Positions 26,455-33,766 of a stretch of DNA of 64,000 nt are shown here, piece after piece. Every line of letters begins with the position of its first letter. Positions within the stretch are counted from its first letter, which is position 1. Under the pieces are notes generated by a model. The model worked only from the letters and a program-made list of their open reading frames with translations. It did no database searches and was not told the DNA's origin. Both the position numbers and the translations under genes were made by a program. The stretch comes from an uncultured Alphaproteobacteria bacterium (lineage in GTDB: Bacteria; Pseudomonadota; Alphaproteobacteria; HIMB59), in contig CABYRQ010000001.1 of the NCBI GenBank assembly GCA_902521485.1, forward strand, positions 310,001-374,000. Direction: 5' to 3'.

Positions 26455-26730
26455 ATGAAAATTATTACAAATGCAAAAATAACTAGAGGTTATGAACATT
26501 GGAAACAAATGTTTGAAGAAAATGAAAAACTGAGACAGGAATATGGTCTTAATGTATTAGCCTATGGACATCCAAAAGATAACAATGAAGAAATTTATAC
26601 GGTTATAGAAGTAGAGTCGATGGATAAAATGCAAGAAATGTTAAAACTTCCTGAAATGATAAAACTTAGAACAGAAGCCGGAGTTGATCTAGATACACAA
26701 AAATTTATTTTACTTGAGGGTGGAAACTAA
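26455..26730 (+). CDS. small protein, dimeric alpha/beta-barrel type (DUF3764-like)
   Basis: A 91-residue protein from the ATG at 26455, which has GAAAGGA seven bases upstream; a TTG 18 bases earlier is unlikely. The order beta (MKIITNAKI), helix (GYEHWKQMFEENEKLRQEYG), beta (NVLAYGHPKDN), beta (IYTVIEVES), helix (MDKMQEMLKLPEMIKLRTEAG) is that of ferredoxin-like dimeric barrels, and resembles the DUF3764 family. The function is not known. The gene is divergent from tRNA-Ala and its stop overlaps by four bases the stop of the leftward gene at 26727. Confidence 0.7.
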   Translation: MKIITNAKITRGYEHWKQMFEENEKLRQEYGLNVLAYGHPKDNNEEIYTVIEVESMDKMQEMLKLPEMIKLRTEAGVDLDTQKFILLEGGN

Positions 26731-26915
26731 GATTGTGTAAGTAAGAAATACAAGCTTAAAAAAATTAAAAAAATTGATACAGATAAGCCCAATTTAAAAG
26801 CTTTATCTATAATAGAATATTCCTTTTTACCAACATACCTCTTTTTAATGATGTAAATAGCTGCTGTAAAAATCGAAAAAAACCAAAATGTATTTATCAC
26901 TAATTCTATGTTCAT
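26727..26915 (-). CDS. small two-helix membrane protein, last gene of a four-gene unknown operon
   Basis: A 62-residue protein: helix at about 4-23, a basic loop (KKRYVGKKEYS) and a second helix at about 40-60. I do not recognise it. Its ATG overlaps the stop of the gene before it by four bases (ATGA), so it is translated from the same mRNA. The overlap argues that the frame is real even though it is short. Confidence 0.55.
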   Translation of the reverse strand: MNIELVINTFWFFSIFTAAIYIIKKRYVGKKEYSIIDKAFKLGLSVSIFLIFLSLYFLLTQS

Positions 26916-27253
26916 GTGCTCTTGTATGAATTTCTCTCTAAATATTTTTCACCGTTCTCAGACAAATACCAAAGATATCGCTTTTCATTATTTTGATCAT
27001 CTTCCCACATAATTTTATTTGCTAGATTCATTCTTATAAGTTTTGCCCCTGTATCACTCACAATATTGAAATTTAGTCCTGTCAAAAATGAAATTTCATC
27101 CAAGTCAAAAGCATTAATCACATTTTTCGAAATTAAAGACTCATCGTTTATCTGTTTACCTGTTGTTTTTAATGTGACATGTCTTTTACATATTTTTTCC
27201 TGGAGACACTTCATAAATATGTAATCCTGAGTTTCAATATCATCACTATTCAT
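26912..27253 (-). CDS. protein with a probable winged-helix domain, function unknown
   Basis: A 113-residue protein. Residues about 45-107 look like a winged helix-turn-helix: helix pairs (DEISFLTGL, VSDTGAKLIRMNLANKI) followed by a wing (WEDDQNNEKRYLWYLS) and a terminal helix (ENGEKYLERN), the ending familiar from MarR- and PadR-type proteins. The N-terminal 45 residues hold two cysteines. It could be the regulator of its own four-gene operon. No family is recognised with confidence. Confidence 0.55.
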   Translation of the reverse strand: MNSDDIETQDYIFMKCLQEKICKRHVTLKTTGKQINDESLISKNVINAFDLDEISFLTGLNFNIVSDTGAKLIRMNLANKIMWEDDQNNEKRYLWYLSENGEKYLERNSYKST

Positions 27254-27262
27254 AAACTTTGA

Positions 27263-27472
27263 TTATTTAAACCAATCGCTATAAACACTGATTAACACTA
27301 GCGAGAATGTCCCGTACCCTAAAACGATTATAATAAAATATTTAATATATATTCTTTTGGAACTAACATTTTTTGTTAATTTACCAAATCTTTTTTGAGT
27401 ATAGATAAAAGCTGCCCATAGTAAAATTGCAAAGCCGTATGATGATAATAATACTTTTATTACTTCTGACAT
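27263..27472 (-). CDS. small two-helix membrane protein of unknown function
   Basis: A 69-residue protein with helices at about 5-24 and 42-64 and a Lys/Arg-rich central loop (QKRFGKLTKNVSSKRIY). Topology is the same as the 62-residue protein two genes on, but the sequences are not clearly alike. The ATG directly follows the stop of the 217-residue gene. Unknown family. Confidence 0.5.
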   Translation of the reverse strand: MSEVIKVLLSSYGFAILLWAAFIYTQKRFGKLTKNVSSKRIYIKYFIIIVLGYGTFSLVLISVYSDWFK

Positions 27473-28126
27473 TTAAAAAGACAATGATTCTGACAATAAG
27501 TTTTCATTCAAGGGGCCTAAATTTTTAGGGTAGGTTAGTATACCATCAGATATATATTTATCATCAAATTGTGACACACACCAAGATAGCGAAGCTGGTT
27601 TGGGCACTAGAGTTTTATTATCTCTAATAGAGTAAAGTAAATTATCTCTAACAGCTAAGTCACCCATATATACTAAATAAGCAACTTTTGTCCGCCTTGT
27701 AATAAAGTTACTTTCGCCTTGGTTGAGACTTTTAGGAGGATTGTAGATTACTGGTTTTTTTTTGACATACTCATCTTTGAGTCTCTTTATTAACCAATTC
27801 CTCATTATTTTTCTGACCGCATGATAAGCTGCAAATTGTGGTTTAATTAAATATGTGGTTTGGTGCCCAATATTCAAAATTGTATTATTTTCAGAAAACT
27901 TGTAAGAGTAGCCGTCTTTATATCTTTGATGAAACTTTGAGAATTCTTTAGCCCAAGTTACTCCCTCAATTACCCTATCTTTAGTTTGAGAGGTGTACTT
28001 TTCTCTAGTTGAGGTGTCATGTAAAACTACGTCCCGGAAAAAAGATAAGTAATCTGACTCATTTTTAAATTTTTCCTTATGAATTTGTTTTAATTCTTCC
28101 CAAGGTTTGATTTTTATATCTTGCAC
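27473..28126 (-). CDS. unknown soluble protein, first gene of a four-gene operon
   Basis: A 217-residue hydrophilic, basic protein rich in Lys, Tyr and Asp. It has no signal peptide and no membrane helix. Segments that could be structural landmarks are YLSFFRDVVLHDTSTREKYTS, a His/Arg-rich stretch HAVRKIMRNWLIKRLKDEY and VAYLVYMGDLAVRDNLLYS. I recognise no catalytic motif or family. It heads the operon and lies next to a 310-base AT-rich spacer with repeated elements. Accessory gene content and lack of relatives that I know suggest recent acquisition, but its base composition is not distinct. Confidence 0.55.
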   Translation of the reverse strand: MQDIKIKPWEELKQIHKEKFKNESDYLSFFRDVVLHDTSTREKYTSQTKDRVIEGVTWAKEFSKFHQRYKDGYSYKFSENNTILNIGHQTTYLIKPQFAAYHAVRKIMRNWLIKRLKDEYVKKKPVIYNPPKSLNQGESNFITRRTKVAYLVYMGDLAVRDNLLYSIRDNKTLVPKPASLSWCVSQFDDKYISDGILTYPKNLGPLNENLLSESLSF

Positions 28127-28170
28127 TTCTATTGAACTTATATTATTTTCAATTTATACACAAACTATTA

Positions 28171-28192
28171 TGTAATTTATGTGTAATTTATG
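28171..28192. repeat. perfect tandem 11-mer, two copies of TGTAATTTATG
   Basis: Copies at 28171-28181 and 28182-28192 are identical and phased by one DNA turn; a related TGTAATTTAC is at 28381. This is the layout of sites bound side by side by one protein, about 45-55 bases upstream of the 28126 start. Confidence 0.7.
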
Positions 28193-28210
28193 ATAAAAAT
28201 AGAAAAATTA

Positions 28211-28241
28211 TCAATAAAATCAACAATTTTTCAATAAAATC
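28211..28241. repeat. direct repeat TCAATAAAATC, 20-base period
   Basis: Identical 11-mers at 28211-28221 and 28231-28241, two helical turns apart. GAAAAATTA flanks the pair on both outer sides (28202 and 28242). Confidence 0.65.
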
Positions 28242-28353
28242 GAAAAATTAGAAAAAATTTCAAATTTAAGGTAAATTTAAAAAAAATCATAATTAATTTT
28301 TTTAAACTCTTGATTTCCATTTTAAAGATTTTTATGTGATTTTTGTATATTTT

Positions 28354-28386
28354 ATTACACACAATTTCATAATTTATGTGTGTAAT
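28354..28386. repeat. inverted repeat ATTACACACA / TGTGTGTAAT
   Basis: Two 10-base arms with a 13-base centre and no mismatch. It lies about 50 bases beyond the end of the cupin gene and may be a protein site or a weak hairpin; there is no clear terminator T-tract on either strand. Confidence 0.6.
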
Positions 28387-28436
28387 TTACAAAATAAAAA
28401 AAAACACTTCTAATTACTTTTAAATATTTAATTTTG

Positions 28437-28844
28437 TCAGAGATAACCCTTAAATTTACTAGGTTTCCAATTTTTGGGAGCAATTTCTAAATCCTCAAAT
28501 TCAAAAGCTGGAGCAACTGTACAACCAATTAAACTAAATAATCCAGTCGTTTCTATTGAGAACCATATATTACTTTCGACGCTGTAAATAAATCTATTTT
28601 TAGATCCTATCTCATTTATTTCATATTCTTCACCATTTTTTGATGTATATATTCTCAAAGGACTACCAGTATAAAAGTGTATTGTTTCGTTCTTTTTAAT
28701 GCGATGCCAATGCGAATATTGCCCTTTTTCTAACAAATAGTATATGTGACTAACATCCTTATTTTTGTAAACCTCGACATAATGACCGCCTTCAGGATGA
28801 GGTATCATTTTATGACTTTTTATAAGGAATTTAATTGTATCCAT
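28437..28844 (-). CDS. cupin superfamily protein (cupin_5 / DUF985)
   Basis: A 135-residue cupin. The family signature is clear: MIPHPEGGHYVEVYKN at the start, IYYLLEKGQYSHWHRIKKNE in the middle (histidines of the barrel), and LIGCTVAPAFEFEDLEIA near the end. Members of DUF985 are small double-stranded beta-helix proteins of unclear activity, some linked to sugar or metal binding. It stands alone, upstream of the AT-rich spacer. Usual length is 140-170, so it is close to complete. Confidence 0.88.
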   Translation of the reverse strand: MDTIKFLIKSHKMIPHPEGGHYVEVYKNKDVSHIYYLLEKGQYSHWHRIKKNETIHFYTGSPLRIYTSKNGEEYEINEIGSKNRFIYSVESNIWFSIETTGLFSLIGCTVAPAFEFEDLEIAPKNWKPSKFKGYL

Positions 28845-28980
28845 TAAACTAAAAGTACATTTTTATTTCGTTCAATCAAAATAGAAACTTATAAAGCAAA
28901 AATACTGAATTTATTGATTATTAATTGTTTTTCGTAATCTATTCCATTCTTCATCTAAAAAGGTATATTAGAAGTAATAT

Positions 28981-29166
28981 ATGACAATGGAAAACTCACA
29001 AACAATATCTTGTCCGAAGTGTGACTTATCTGTTTCTTCTATTTGTTCTAAGTGTAACAAAGAAGTAGAGGTATCTCAATTAGCTGATGGATGTGTAGTT
29101 CAAATCACAAAATGTGTTGAATGCACTAATACACCAGTTATTAAAGATATCTGCGCGGAAAATTAG
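28981..29166 (+). CDS. small zinc-ribbon-like cysteine-rich protein
   Basis: A 61-residue protein with three Cys-x2-Cys pairs: CPKC (12-15), CSKC (22-25) and CVEC (46-49), plus other cysteines, a pattern of a small treble-clef or zinc-ribbon protein. Two possible starts are ATG 28981 and ATG 28987. Neither has a strong ribosome site, but the cysteine spacing supports a real protein. Partner and function are unknown. Confidence 0.6.
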   Translation: MTMENSQTISCPKCDLSVSSICSKCNKEVEVSQLADGCVVQITKCVECTNTPVIKDICAEN

Positions 29167-29258
29167 TCCTCATTTTTAACTGACACTAAACCTTTAATCA
29201 GTCTGTTAAGATCCAAAGATTACTATTAGACTAAAAAGTAGTATCGGAGATGTAATTA

Positions 29259-29450
29259 ATGAAAATATTAAAAATTTTGGATGATGCAGAATTAATTCTT
29301 GTGGACTTAGAGGTAAATTTGGGAAAAGAAGTAAGAAACGCCCCAACTTTATGTGTCAGGTATAAAGGTAAAATTATACCTTTAAACACTGCACATGATG
29401 GTCGACCTATTCTGATGAGAGAAGAAAACGCCATCCCAAGTGAAAATTAA
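29259..29450 (+). CDS. small soluble protein of unknown function
   Basis: A 63-residue protein, beginning MKILKILDDAELILVDLE, with beta-rich residues (APTLCVRYKGKIIPLNTAHDG). A CGGAGA ribosome-like site is about 11 bases before the ATG. A frame of similar length on the other strand (29231-29434) has a less protein-like composition, so I prefer this strand. No family recognised. Confidence 0.45.
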   Translation: MKILKILDDAELILVDLEVNLGKEVRNAPTLCVRYKGKIIPLNTAHDGRPILMREENAIPSEN

Positions 29451-29456
29451 AATTAT

Positions 29457-29543
29457 ATGTTCACTGGTACTCTTTGGGTAGATTTAACTATTTCGCTTAT
29501 ACTTTTAGCTACTTTTTTTATGTGGATAATGAGGGGGGATTAA
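29457..29543 (+). CDS. possible 28-residue single-helix membrane peptide
   Basis: ATG at 29457 opens 28 codons: MFTGTLWVDLTISLILLATF then FMWIMRGD. That is one hydrophobic helix with a positive end, like known micro-membrane proteins. It lies between two other short genes on the same strand, with seven bases to the previous stop. No ribosome site is obvious. It could be an incidental frame. Confidence 0.35.
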   Translation: MFTGTLWVDLTISLILLATFFMWIMRGD

Positions 29544-29560
29544 ATAAAATTAACTCCTTA

Positions 29561-29848
29561 ATGGAAATATTAACCAACAAAGAGGAAGTAAGAGAAAAAC
29601 TCAAAAACAACCCCTTACAAGCTGCCCATTTACTCAGACTCAATGGATATGGTTCTATTAGTTACGAATGTGCCTGTGGTGAAACACATGATGCTAATGG
29701 TAAAGATGTAAGTTGTAAAGGATCTGCTAAACCTTTTAAAGCTCTTCTTAAATGTTCAAACAATTTTGTAACGATGATAAAAATTGAGGGCTTTTTTCGA
29801 AAAAAAGCTATCTCAGAGTATGGATTTAAAGCAAGCATAATGGATTAA
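29561..29848 (+). CDS. small cysteine-containing protein of unknown function
   Basis: A 95-residue protein from ATG 29561. A longer frame from TTG 29474 would overlap the small membrane frame and has a poor beginning, so I prefer the internal ATG. It starts with a helix (EILTNKEEVREKLKNNP) and contains a compact Cys motif, YECACGETHDANGKDVSCKG, which could bind a metal, then a Lys/Phe-rich end. It precedes a secreted-protein gene by three bases. Family not recognised. Confidence 0.5.
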   Translation: MEILTNKEEVREKLKNNPLQAAHLLRLNGYGSISYECACGETHDANGKDVSCKGSAKPFKALLKCSNNFVTMIKIEGFFRKKAISEYGFKASIMD

Positions 29849-29851
29849 ATT

Positions 29852-30244
29852 ATGAGGTTTTTATTTATATTATTTTTTATTCCAACTTTATCTTTCGGCC
29901 AGAGTATAAAATTAGCTTGTCAAGAAACATCTCTTATTGATTACTCAAAAGTACAAATTATTGAATTTAAAAATGAAGATATAAATGAATTTGAATACTC
30001 ATTTGACCAAAACCTCTTTGTATTAAAGGAGAGATTTCAAGATTTACAATATGAGTATATGGGAGAAGATGACGTAAGTTATCATTTTAGAATTGAAACT
30101 GACTTCTCCTTTAACACCCTAATTCTATATAAAAAAATCCTTAGATATGAGAGAAACATATTTTATCCTGATAGTGTAAATTTGAAAAAAACTTATTACG
30201 GCGATTGCAATAAATCAGACAGTTTTTTTGCTGCTTTGAAATAG
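29852..30244 (+). CDS. secreted/periplasmic protein of unknown function
   Basis: A 130-residue protein with a clear signal peptide (MRFLFILFFIPTLSFGQ, cleavage likely after SFG). The mature part holds Cys (LACQET) and a second Cys (GDCNKS) near the end that may form one disulfide, and is rich in Phe, Tyr and acidic residues, as in small beta-sandwich proteins. It follows the previous gene by three bases. Function unknown. Confidence 0.6.
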   Translation: MRFLFILFFIPTLSFGQSIKLACQETSLIDYSKVQIIEFKNEDINEFEYSFDQNLFVLKERFQDLQYEYMGEDDVSYHFRIETDFSFNTLILYKKILRYERNIFYPDSVNLKKTYYGDCNKSDSFFAALK

Positions 30245-30332
30245 AATACAGAAAAATCACATTTTATTAATTTTTATTTAATACATTTTCACGAACTAGA
30301 CTTAAATACTATTTTTTGTATAGTTTTTCTAT

Positions 30333-30539
30333 ATGTCCGATGTTTATAGTTTAATGAAATATTTAACGCCCTATGAATTAGATCATATTAAGTTCTTGGC
30401 ACATAACGACGAGATACCATACCAAATAATAAATTCTCAATATAAAATAAATAAAAATGATGTAAAAAACTTGATGAGATTTATGTTAAATGACCAAGAC
30501 TATTTAAAATGGAAAAAAATTTATAATAAAACGCATTGA
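30333..30539 (+). CDS. DUF2805/TIGR03643-like small protein
   Basis: A 68-residue basic protein with helix-turn-helix character: LTPYELDHIKFLAHNDEIPY, then INSQYKINKNDVKNLMR and DQDYLKWKKIYNKTH. The pattern Asp-x-Ile then a Val-x-x-Leu-Met-Arg helix and a final LKWKK is that of the short DUF2805 (TIGR03643) proteins, which are thought to be DNA-binding-like. Located between the secreted protein and a leftward oxidoreductase. Confidence 0.7.
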   Translation: MSDVYSLMKYLTPYELDHIKFLAHNDEIPYQIINSQYKINKNDVKNLMRFMLNDQDYLKWKKIYNKTH

Positions 30540-30574
30540 GGAACTTCCTAAATTTTATTATTTGCAATCTTTAT

Positions 30575-31555
30575 TTAATTTTTTAATCTCATTTCACTGA
30601 AATGCTGAGCTAATTTCTTACCAGATAACCAAGCATCTTGCATACTTGGACCTTCACACCAATCCCCAAAAGCATATAGACGCTGATCTATGGACTCAAT
30701 GAATCTTTTAGAATTTTGATCTCTTAGACTTTTCTTTGTATAAGAGTATCTCCATCTATGTGACTTCTTAAAAACAGCATCAGCTTTTGATTGAAAAGAC
30801 TTTTTCATTTGATTTACCACATAGTCCTCTAAAATATAATTTTCTATGTTGTAATACTCTTTTGTCCAATCAGCTCTCATATTTACAACCCAGCACTCTT
30901 CATTAAAAAATTCGTGTTTAAAATTTTGATTCATTAAGAAACTAATTTCAGGTGTTAAGTGATATCCAAATTGAAACGGAGCTCCCAATCTTTTATTAAA
31001 TGCAATCATGACCGTCCAAATGGAGTCAAACTCTATTTCAGGAATATCTCTATAATCTATAAATTGATCTAACAATTTTTTTGATTGTTCATAGGGCATG
31101 CTACAAAAAACATAATCATAAGGCCCAAATTTCTCATCTGCTGCGATTAAGAAATATTCATTATTATGGCTTTCAATGTTAGTTATCTGTTTTGAAAAAT
31201 GCGTAGGGTAGTGCAGTGATTTATGTATCTTTATAGGAATTGATTCATTTCCATCTTTACCAACAATGACCTCTTTATCTTCAATTGGAGAATTTTGTGA
31301 GATATTTGAGCAAAATTGACCTTTTAAAATTTTAATAGCATCAATTTTTTTTAAAAATTCATTTAAGCCAATAACACCATGATCTAATTTCAAATAGTGA
31401 GCACCATGATCAAAAGCATATTGCTCATGTTTTCTTGTGCTTATTCTTCCACCTGGTCTCCAGGATTTCTCAAAAAATGTAATATCAAGTGCAGGCAAGT
31501 GATATGCTAAAGAAAGCGCACTAAGCCCAGTTCCAATGACTGCAATTTTTTTCAA
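30575..31555 (-). CDS. NAD/FAD-dependent oxidoreductase (renalase/amine-oxidase-like)
   Basis: FAD-binding oxidoreductase, 326 residues. The Rossmann dinucleotide motif is IAVIGTGLSALSLAYHL at the N-terminus, followed by FFEKSWRPGGRISTRKHEQY, where FEKSxxPGGR marks the flavin-amine-oxidase group, and DHGAHYLK. The C-terminal ATG-like motif is YAFGDWCEGPSMQDAWLSG, typical of FAD-linked enzymes. Substrate unknown: proteins of this group (COG3380) are loosely grouped with renalase and deaminate or oxidise small molecules. It ends a leftward run behind psiE, ung and gloB. Confidence 0.88.
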   Translation of the reverse strand: MKKIAVIGTGLSALSLAYHLPALDITFFEKSWRPGGRISTRKHEQYAFDHGAHYLKLDHGVIGLNEFLKKIDAIKILKGQFCSNISQNSPIEDKEVIVGKDGNESIPIKIHKSLHYPTHFSKQITNIESHNNEYFLIAADEKFGPYDYVFCSMPYEQSKKLLDQFIDYRDIPEIEFDSIWTVMIAFNKRLGAPFQFGYHLTPEISFLMNQNFKHEFFNEECWVVNMRADWTKEYYNIENYILEDYVVNQMKKSFQSKADAVFKKSHRWRYSYTKKSLRDQNSKRFIESIDQRLYAFGDWCEGPSMQDAWLSGKKLAQHFSEMRLKN

Positions 31556-31560
31556 TTTTA

Positions 31561-31983
31561 TTACTTTTTTGTGCTTCTAGGTTTAATTTCATCAACATCT
31601 TCAATAGGACGAAGTATTGGGACATACCTAAGTCGAAGAATGATGACTGCAATCGCAACTAAGACTATTGCTCCTGCTTCGTAAAGAAGAAGCTCTGGGT
31701 TTGAGTCTTTACCTTGAAGTATAATAAGACGAGATAAAGCGGTAATAGCAATAAATAAGGGATATGTCATTCTAACACGATTGGAAACATAGTAGACTCG
31801 AACCATTCCAATAACCTCAACATAAATAAACAAGAGGAGTAGATCAGCTAACTCTACATACTGAACTTCTATCATTCTCATTATCTCAAACATAATGGCT
31901 GTAATAGTAGCTACTAATATTATTGCAATAACTGCTTTTTCAATAAACCCTACGAGATTTTCAACATCAGTCTTCATTACCAT
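31561..31983 (-). CDS. PsiE-family membrane protein
   Basis: A 140-residue inner-membrane protein with four hydrophobic helices, matching the phosphate-starvation-inducible PsiE family (usual length 130-150). The segment LLLFIYVEVIGMVRVYY and the following PLFIAITALSRLIIL are the conserved central helices; the tail is basic (KPRSTKK). Its biochemical role is not known in any organism. It overlaps the end of ung by seven bases on the same strand, so co-transcription is likely, though a functional link is not. Confidence 0.85.
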   Translation of the reverse strand: MVMKTDVENLVGFIEKAVIAIILVATITAIMFEIMRMIEVQYVELADLLLLFIYVEVIGMVRVYYVSNRVRMTYPLFIAITALSRLIILQGKDSNPELLLYEAGAIVLVAIAVIILRLRYVPILRPIEDVDEIKPRSTKK

Positions 31984-32654
31984 TCAACCATATCAATTTG
32001 TTTTGATTTTAGAAAGGTATTTGTCTTAGAAAAAGGCTTACTCCCAAAAAAACCGCGGTGAGCCGATAATGGGGAAGGGTGCGGTGCTGATAAAATAAGA
32101 TGTTTATTCGAATCAATTATCTCTTTCTTTGATTGAGCAAATGAACCCCATAATATGAAAACAATATTTTCTAATTCATTACTGACAACTGAGATAACTT
32201 TGTCTGTAAAAATATCCCAACCAAATTTTTGATGTGAGAGAGGTTTTGATTTTTCTACTGTAAGAGTTGTGTTTAAAAGAAATACTCCCTGCTTAGCCCA
32301 CTTATCTAAATTACCATTGTTGTAATTCACCTCTTTTTTTAAGTCATCTTGAAGTTCTTTATAAATATTTAAGAGTGAGGGCGGTGGTTTTATATTTTCT
32401 GGTACAGAAAAACTGAGCCCATGAGCTTGGCCAGGTCCATGGTAGGGATCTTGACCTAATATCACTACCTTCACCTTGTCTAAAGGAGTTAAATTAAATG
32501 CATTAAAAATTTGTTTTCCTGGAGGATAAAAAATAATTTTATTTTTTTTTAATTCTAAAAGCTTGCTTTTAAGTTTAATCATATAATCTTGATTAAATTC
32601 CTCTTTTAAATGTTTAAGCCAAGTATCAGGAAGTTGAATGGTAGATTTTTCCAT
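31977..32654 (-). CDS. ung: uracil-DNA glycosylase
   Basis: Family-1 uracil-DNA glycosylase that removes uracil from DNA to start base-excision repair, 225 residues (family about 220-230). The water-activating motif is GQDPYHGPGQAHGLSFS with catalytic Asp69, and the minor-groove loop is HPSPLSAHRGFFGS, with the second catalytic histidine. LLNTTLTVE and FILWGSFAQ are the other conserved strands. In an AT-rich chromosome such a gene is core housekeeping. It lies in a leftward run with psiE downstream. Confidence 0.97.
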   Translation of the reverse strand: MEKSTIQLPDTWLKHLKEEFNQDYMIKLKSKLLELKKNKIIFYPPGKQIFNAFNLTPLDKVKVVILGQDPYHGPGQAHGLSFSVPENIKPPPSLLNIYKELQDDLKKEVNYNNGNLDKWAKQGVFLLNTTLTVEKSKPLSHQKFGWDIFTDKVISVVSNELENIVFILWGSFAQSKKEIIDSNKHLILSAPHPSPLSAHRGFFGSKPFSKTNTFLKSKQIDMVEW

Positions 32655-32665
32655 TCAGATTTTAG

Positions 32666-32938
32666 TTAATTTAAAGTTGCGTCTTTACTTCTGCCGTATT
32701 TTTCAAGCTTGTAAATAATCTTTTCCTTAAGTTCATGATTTTCTTCTAAAGCCATGACTAAGGCTTGTGTATAGAAAAAACATGCTGCTTCAATATCAGC
32801 TTTATCTTCGAAGTAATTTGCTGCTTCATAGTAAAGAGAGCATACTTTATCCATTTGCTTTTTTTGAAAAGCATCAGCAATATCGCTATCTAATTGAAAA
32901 GTGTCTTTCATAAGTATTCTGAAACTAGCACATTTCAT
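32666..32938 (-). CDS. small helical (TPR-like) protein of unknown function
   Basis: A 90-residue protein; an internal ATG at 32911 (MKDTFQLDSD) would give 81 residues and is an equally good start. The sequence is almost entirely helical, with a pair of helices like a tetratricopeptide repeat: SLYYEAANYFEDKADIEAA then CFFYTQALVMALEENHELK. It lies between gloB and ung, 11 bases upstream of ung. No known family or role. Confidence 0.6.
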   Translation of the reverse strand: MKCASFRILMKDTFQLDSDIADAFQKKQMDKVCSLYYEAANYFEDKADIEAACFFYTQALVMALEENHELKEKIIYKLEKYGRSKDATLN

Positions 32939-32964
32939 TAAAACACCAAGATTAAAATAATTTT

Positions 32965-33726
32965 CTAGAAATTATCCTTAGCAGAGCGCATTTTAGCAAA
33001 TACCTCTGTTGCATCTTGCGTGTCAAAAAATTTCATAAATTGATCTGTGTCACATCTCAAAAATGGATTACAGAGCAATTGGTCTGAGAGAGTTGTTGGA
33101 ATTGTTGGTCGATGCTCTTTTTCTTGGTGTGAGGCCCATTTATAATATTCGTTTAGCCTTTCATTATCAGGGTCTATGTTTAGGGCAAATTTTAAATTAG
33201 CCATCGTATATTCATGTCCACAATATACTTTTGTATCTTCAGGTAATTGTTTTAACTTAGACAAACTGTTCCAAAAAACTTCAGGATTTCCCTCAAACAT
33301 TCTTCCACACCCCATGCTAAATAGAGTATCCCCAGAAAATAAAATATTATGTTTAAGCATAAAATAATTTATGTGTTGAAGCGTGTGTCCAGGAGTATGT
33401 ATGACTTTATATTCATTTCCATGTATTTCAAAAATTTCCTGATCTTCAACTTCTTTATCTGGTTTTGGTATTTTAGAGTCATTTTTGTACCCTATGACTA
33501 AAGATTTAAATCTTGATTTAATTTCATTAACAGCACAAATGTGATCATCGTGATGATGTGTAATGATTATGTGAGAAGCACTGCAATCATTTAGTTCAAG
33601 TATCTTCAGACACATATCTAGATCTGAGGGATCAACTAACACTCCTTTTGTTTCATGAGGATTTTTAATTAAATATCCATAGTTATCATCTAATTGGGGA
33701 AACAAATACACATTAGGTTTTTGCAT
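32965..33726 (-). CDS. gloB: hydroxyacylglutathione hydrolase (glyoxalase II)
   Basis: Di-metal hydrolase that cleaves S-lactoylglutathione to lactate and glutathione in methylglyoxal detoxification, 253 residues. The metal motif is THHHDDH (about 56-62), the next ligands are in HTPGHTLQHI, LFSGDTLFSMGCGRM and YCGHEYT, and the C-terminal half has the usual NERLNEYYKWA segment. It is divergent from a methyltransferase gene 40 bases away; gloB beside such a methyltransferase is common in alphaproteobacteria. Confidence 0.95.
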   Translation of the reverse strand: MQKPNVYLFPQLDDNYGYLIKNPHETKGVLVDPSDLDMCLKILELNDCSASHIIITHHHDDHICAVNEIKSRFKSLVIGYKNDSKIPKPDKEVEDQEIFEIHGNEYKVIHTPGHTLQHINYFMLKHNILFSGDTLFSMGCGRMFEGNPEVFWNSLSKLKQLPEDTKVYCGHEYTMANLKFALNIDPDNERLNEYYKWASHQEKEHRPTIPTTLSDQLLCNPFLRCDTDQFMKFFDTQDATEVFAKMRSAKDNF

Positions 33727-33766
33727 AAGAAATAGAATGTTATGTAAATCTCGTTAAAATACAACT

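Larger units (their letters stand above)
28127..28436. other. 310-base extremely AT-rich intergenic region
   Basis: No gene is seen on either strand. The stretch consists mainly of A/T runs and contains the tandem 11-mers, the spaced TCAATAAAATC pair and the inverted repeat listed separately. One TTATACACA (28154-28162) fits the DnaA-box pattern TTATNCACA. It most likely holds the promoter and regulatory sites of the leftward operon starting at 28126 and the end of the cupin gene at 28437. Confidence 0.6.

Noticed and set aside
28127-28436. Chromosomal replication origin in the AT-rich spacer
   Set aside because: Only one TTATNCACA box is exact, no dnaA, hemE, parA or gidA-type neighbours are near, and the repeats are better explained as an operator array.
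30538-30549. Hairpin AGGAA/TTCCT between 30539 and 30575
   Set aside because: Five pairs with a one-base loop cannot form a stable RNA hairpin.
25600-30600. Genomic island integrated at tRNA-Ala
   Set aside because: No integrase and no second copy of the tRNA 3' end was seen on either side, and base composition does not change clearly. The small-gene cluster may still be accessory.
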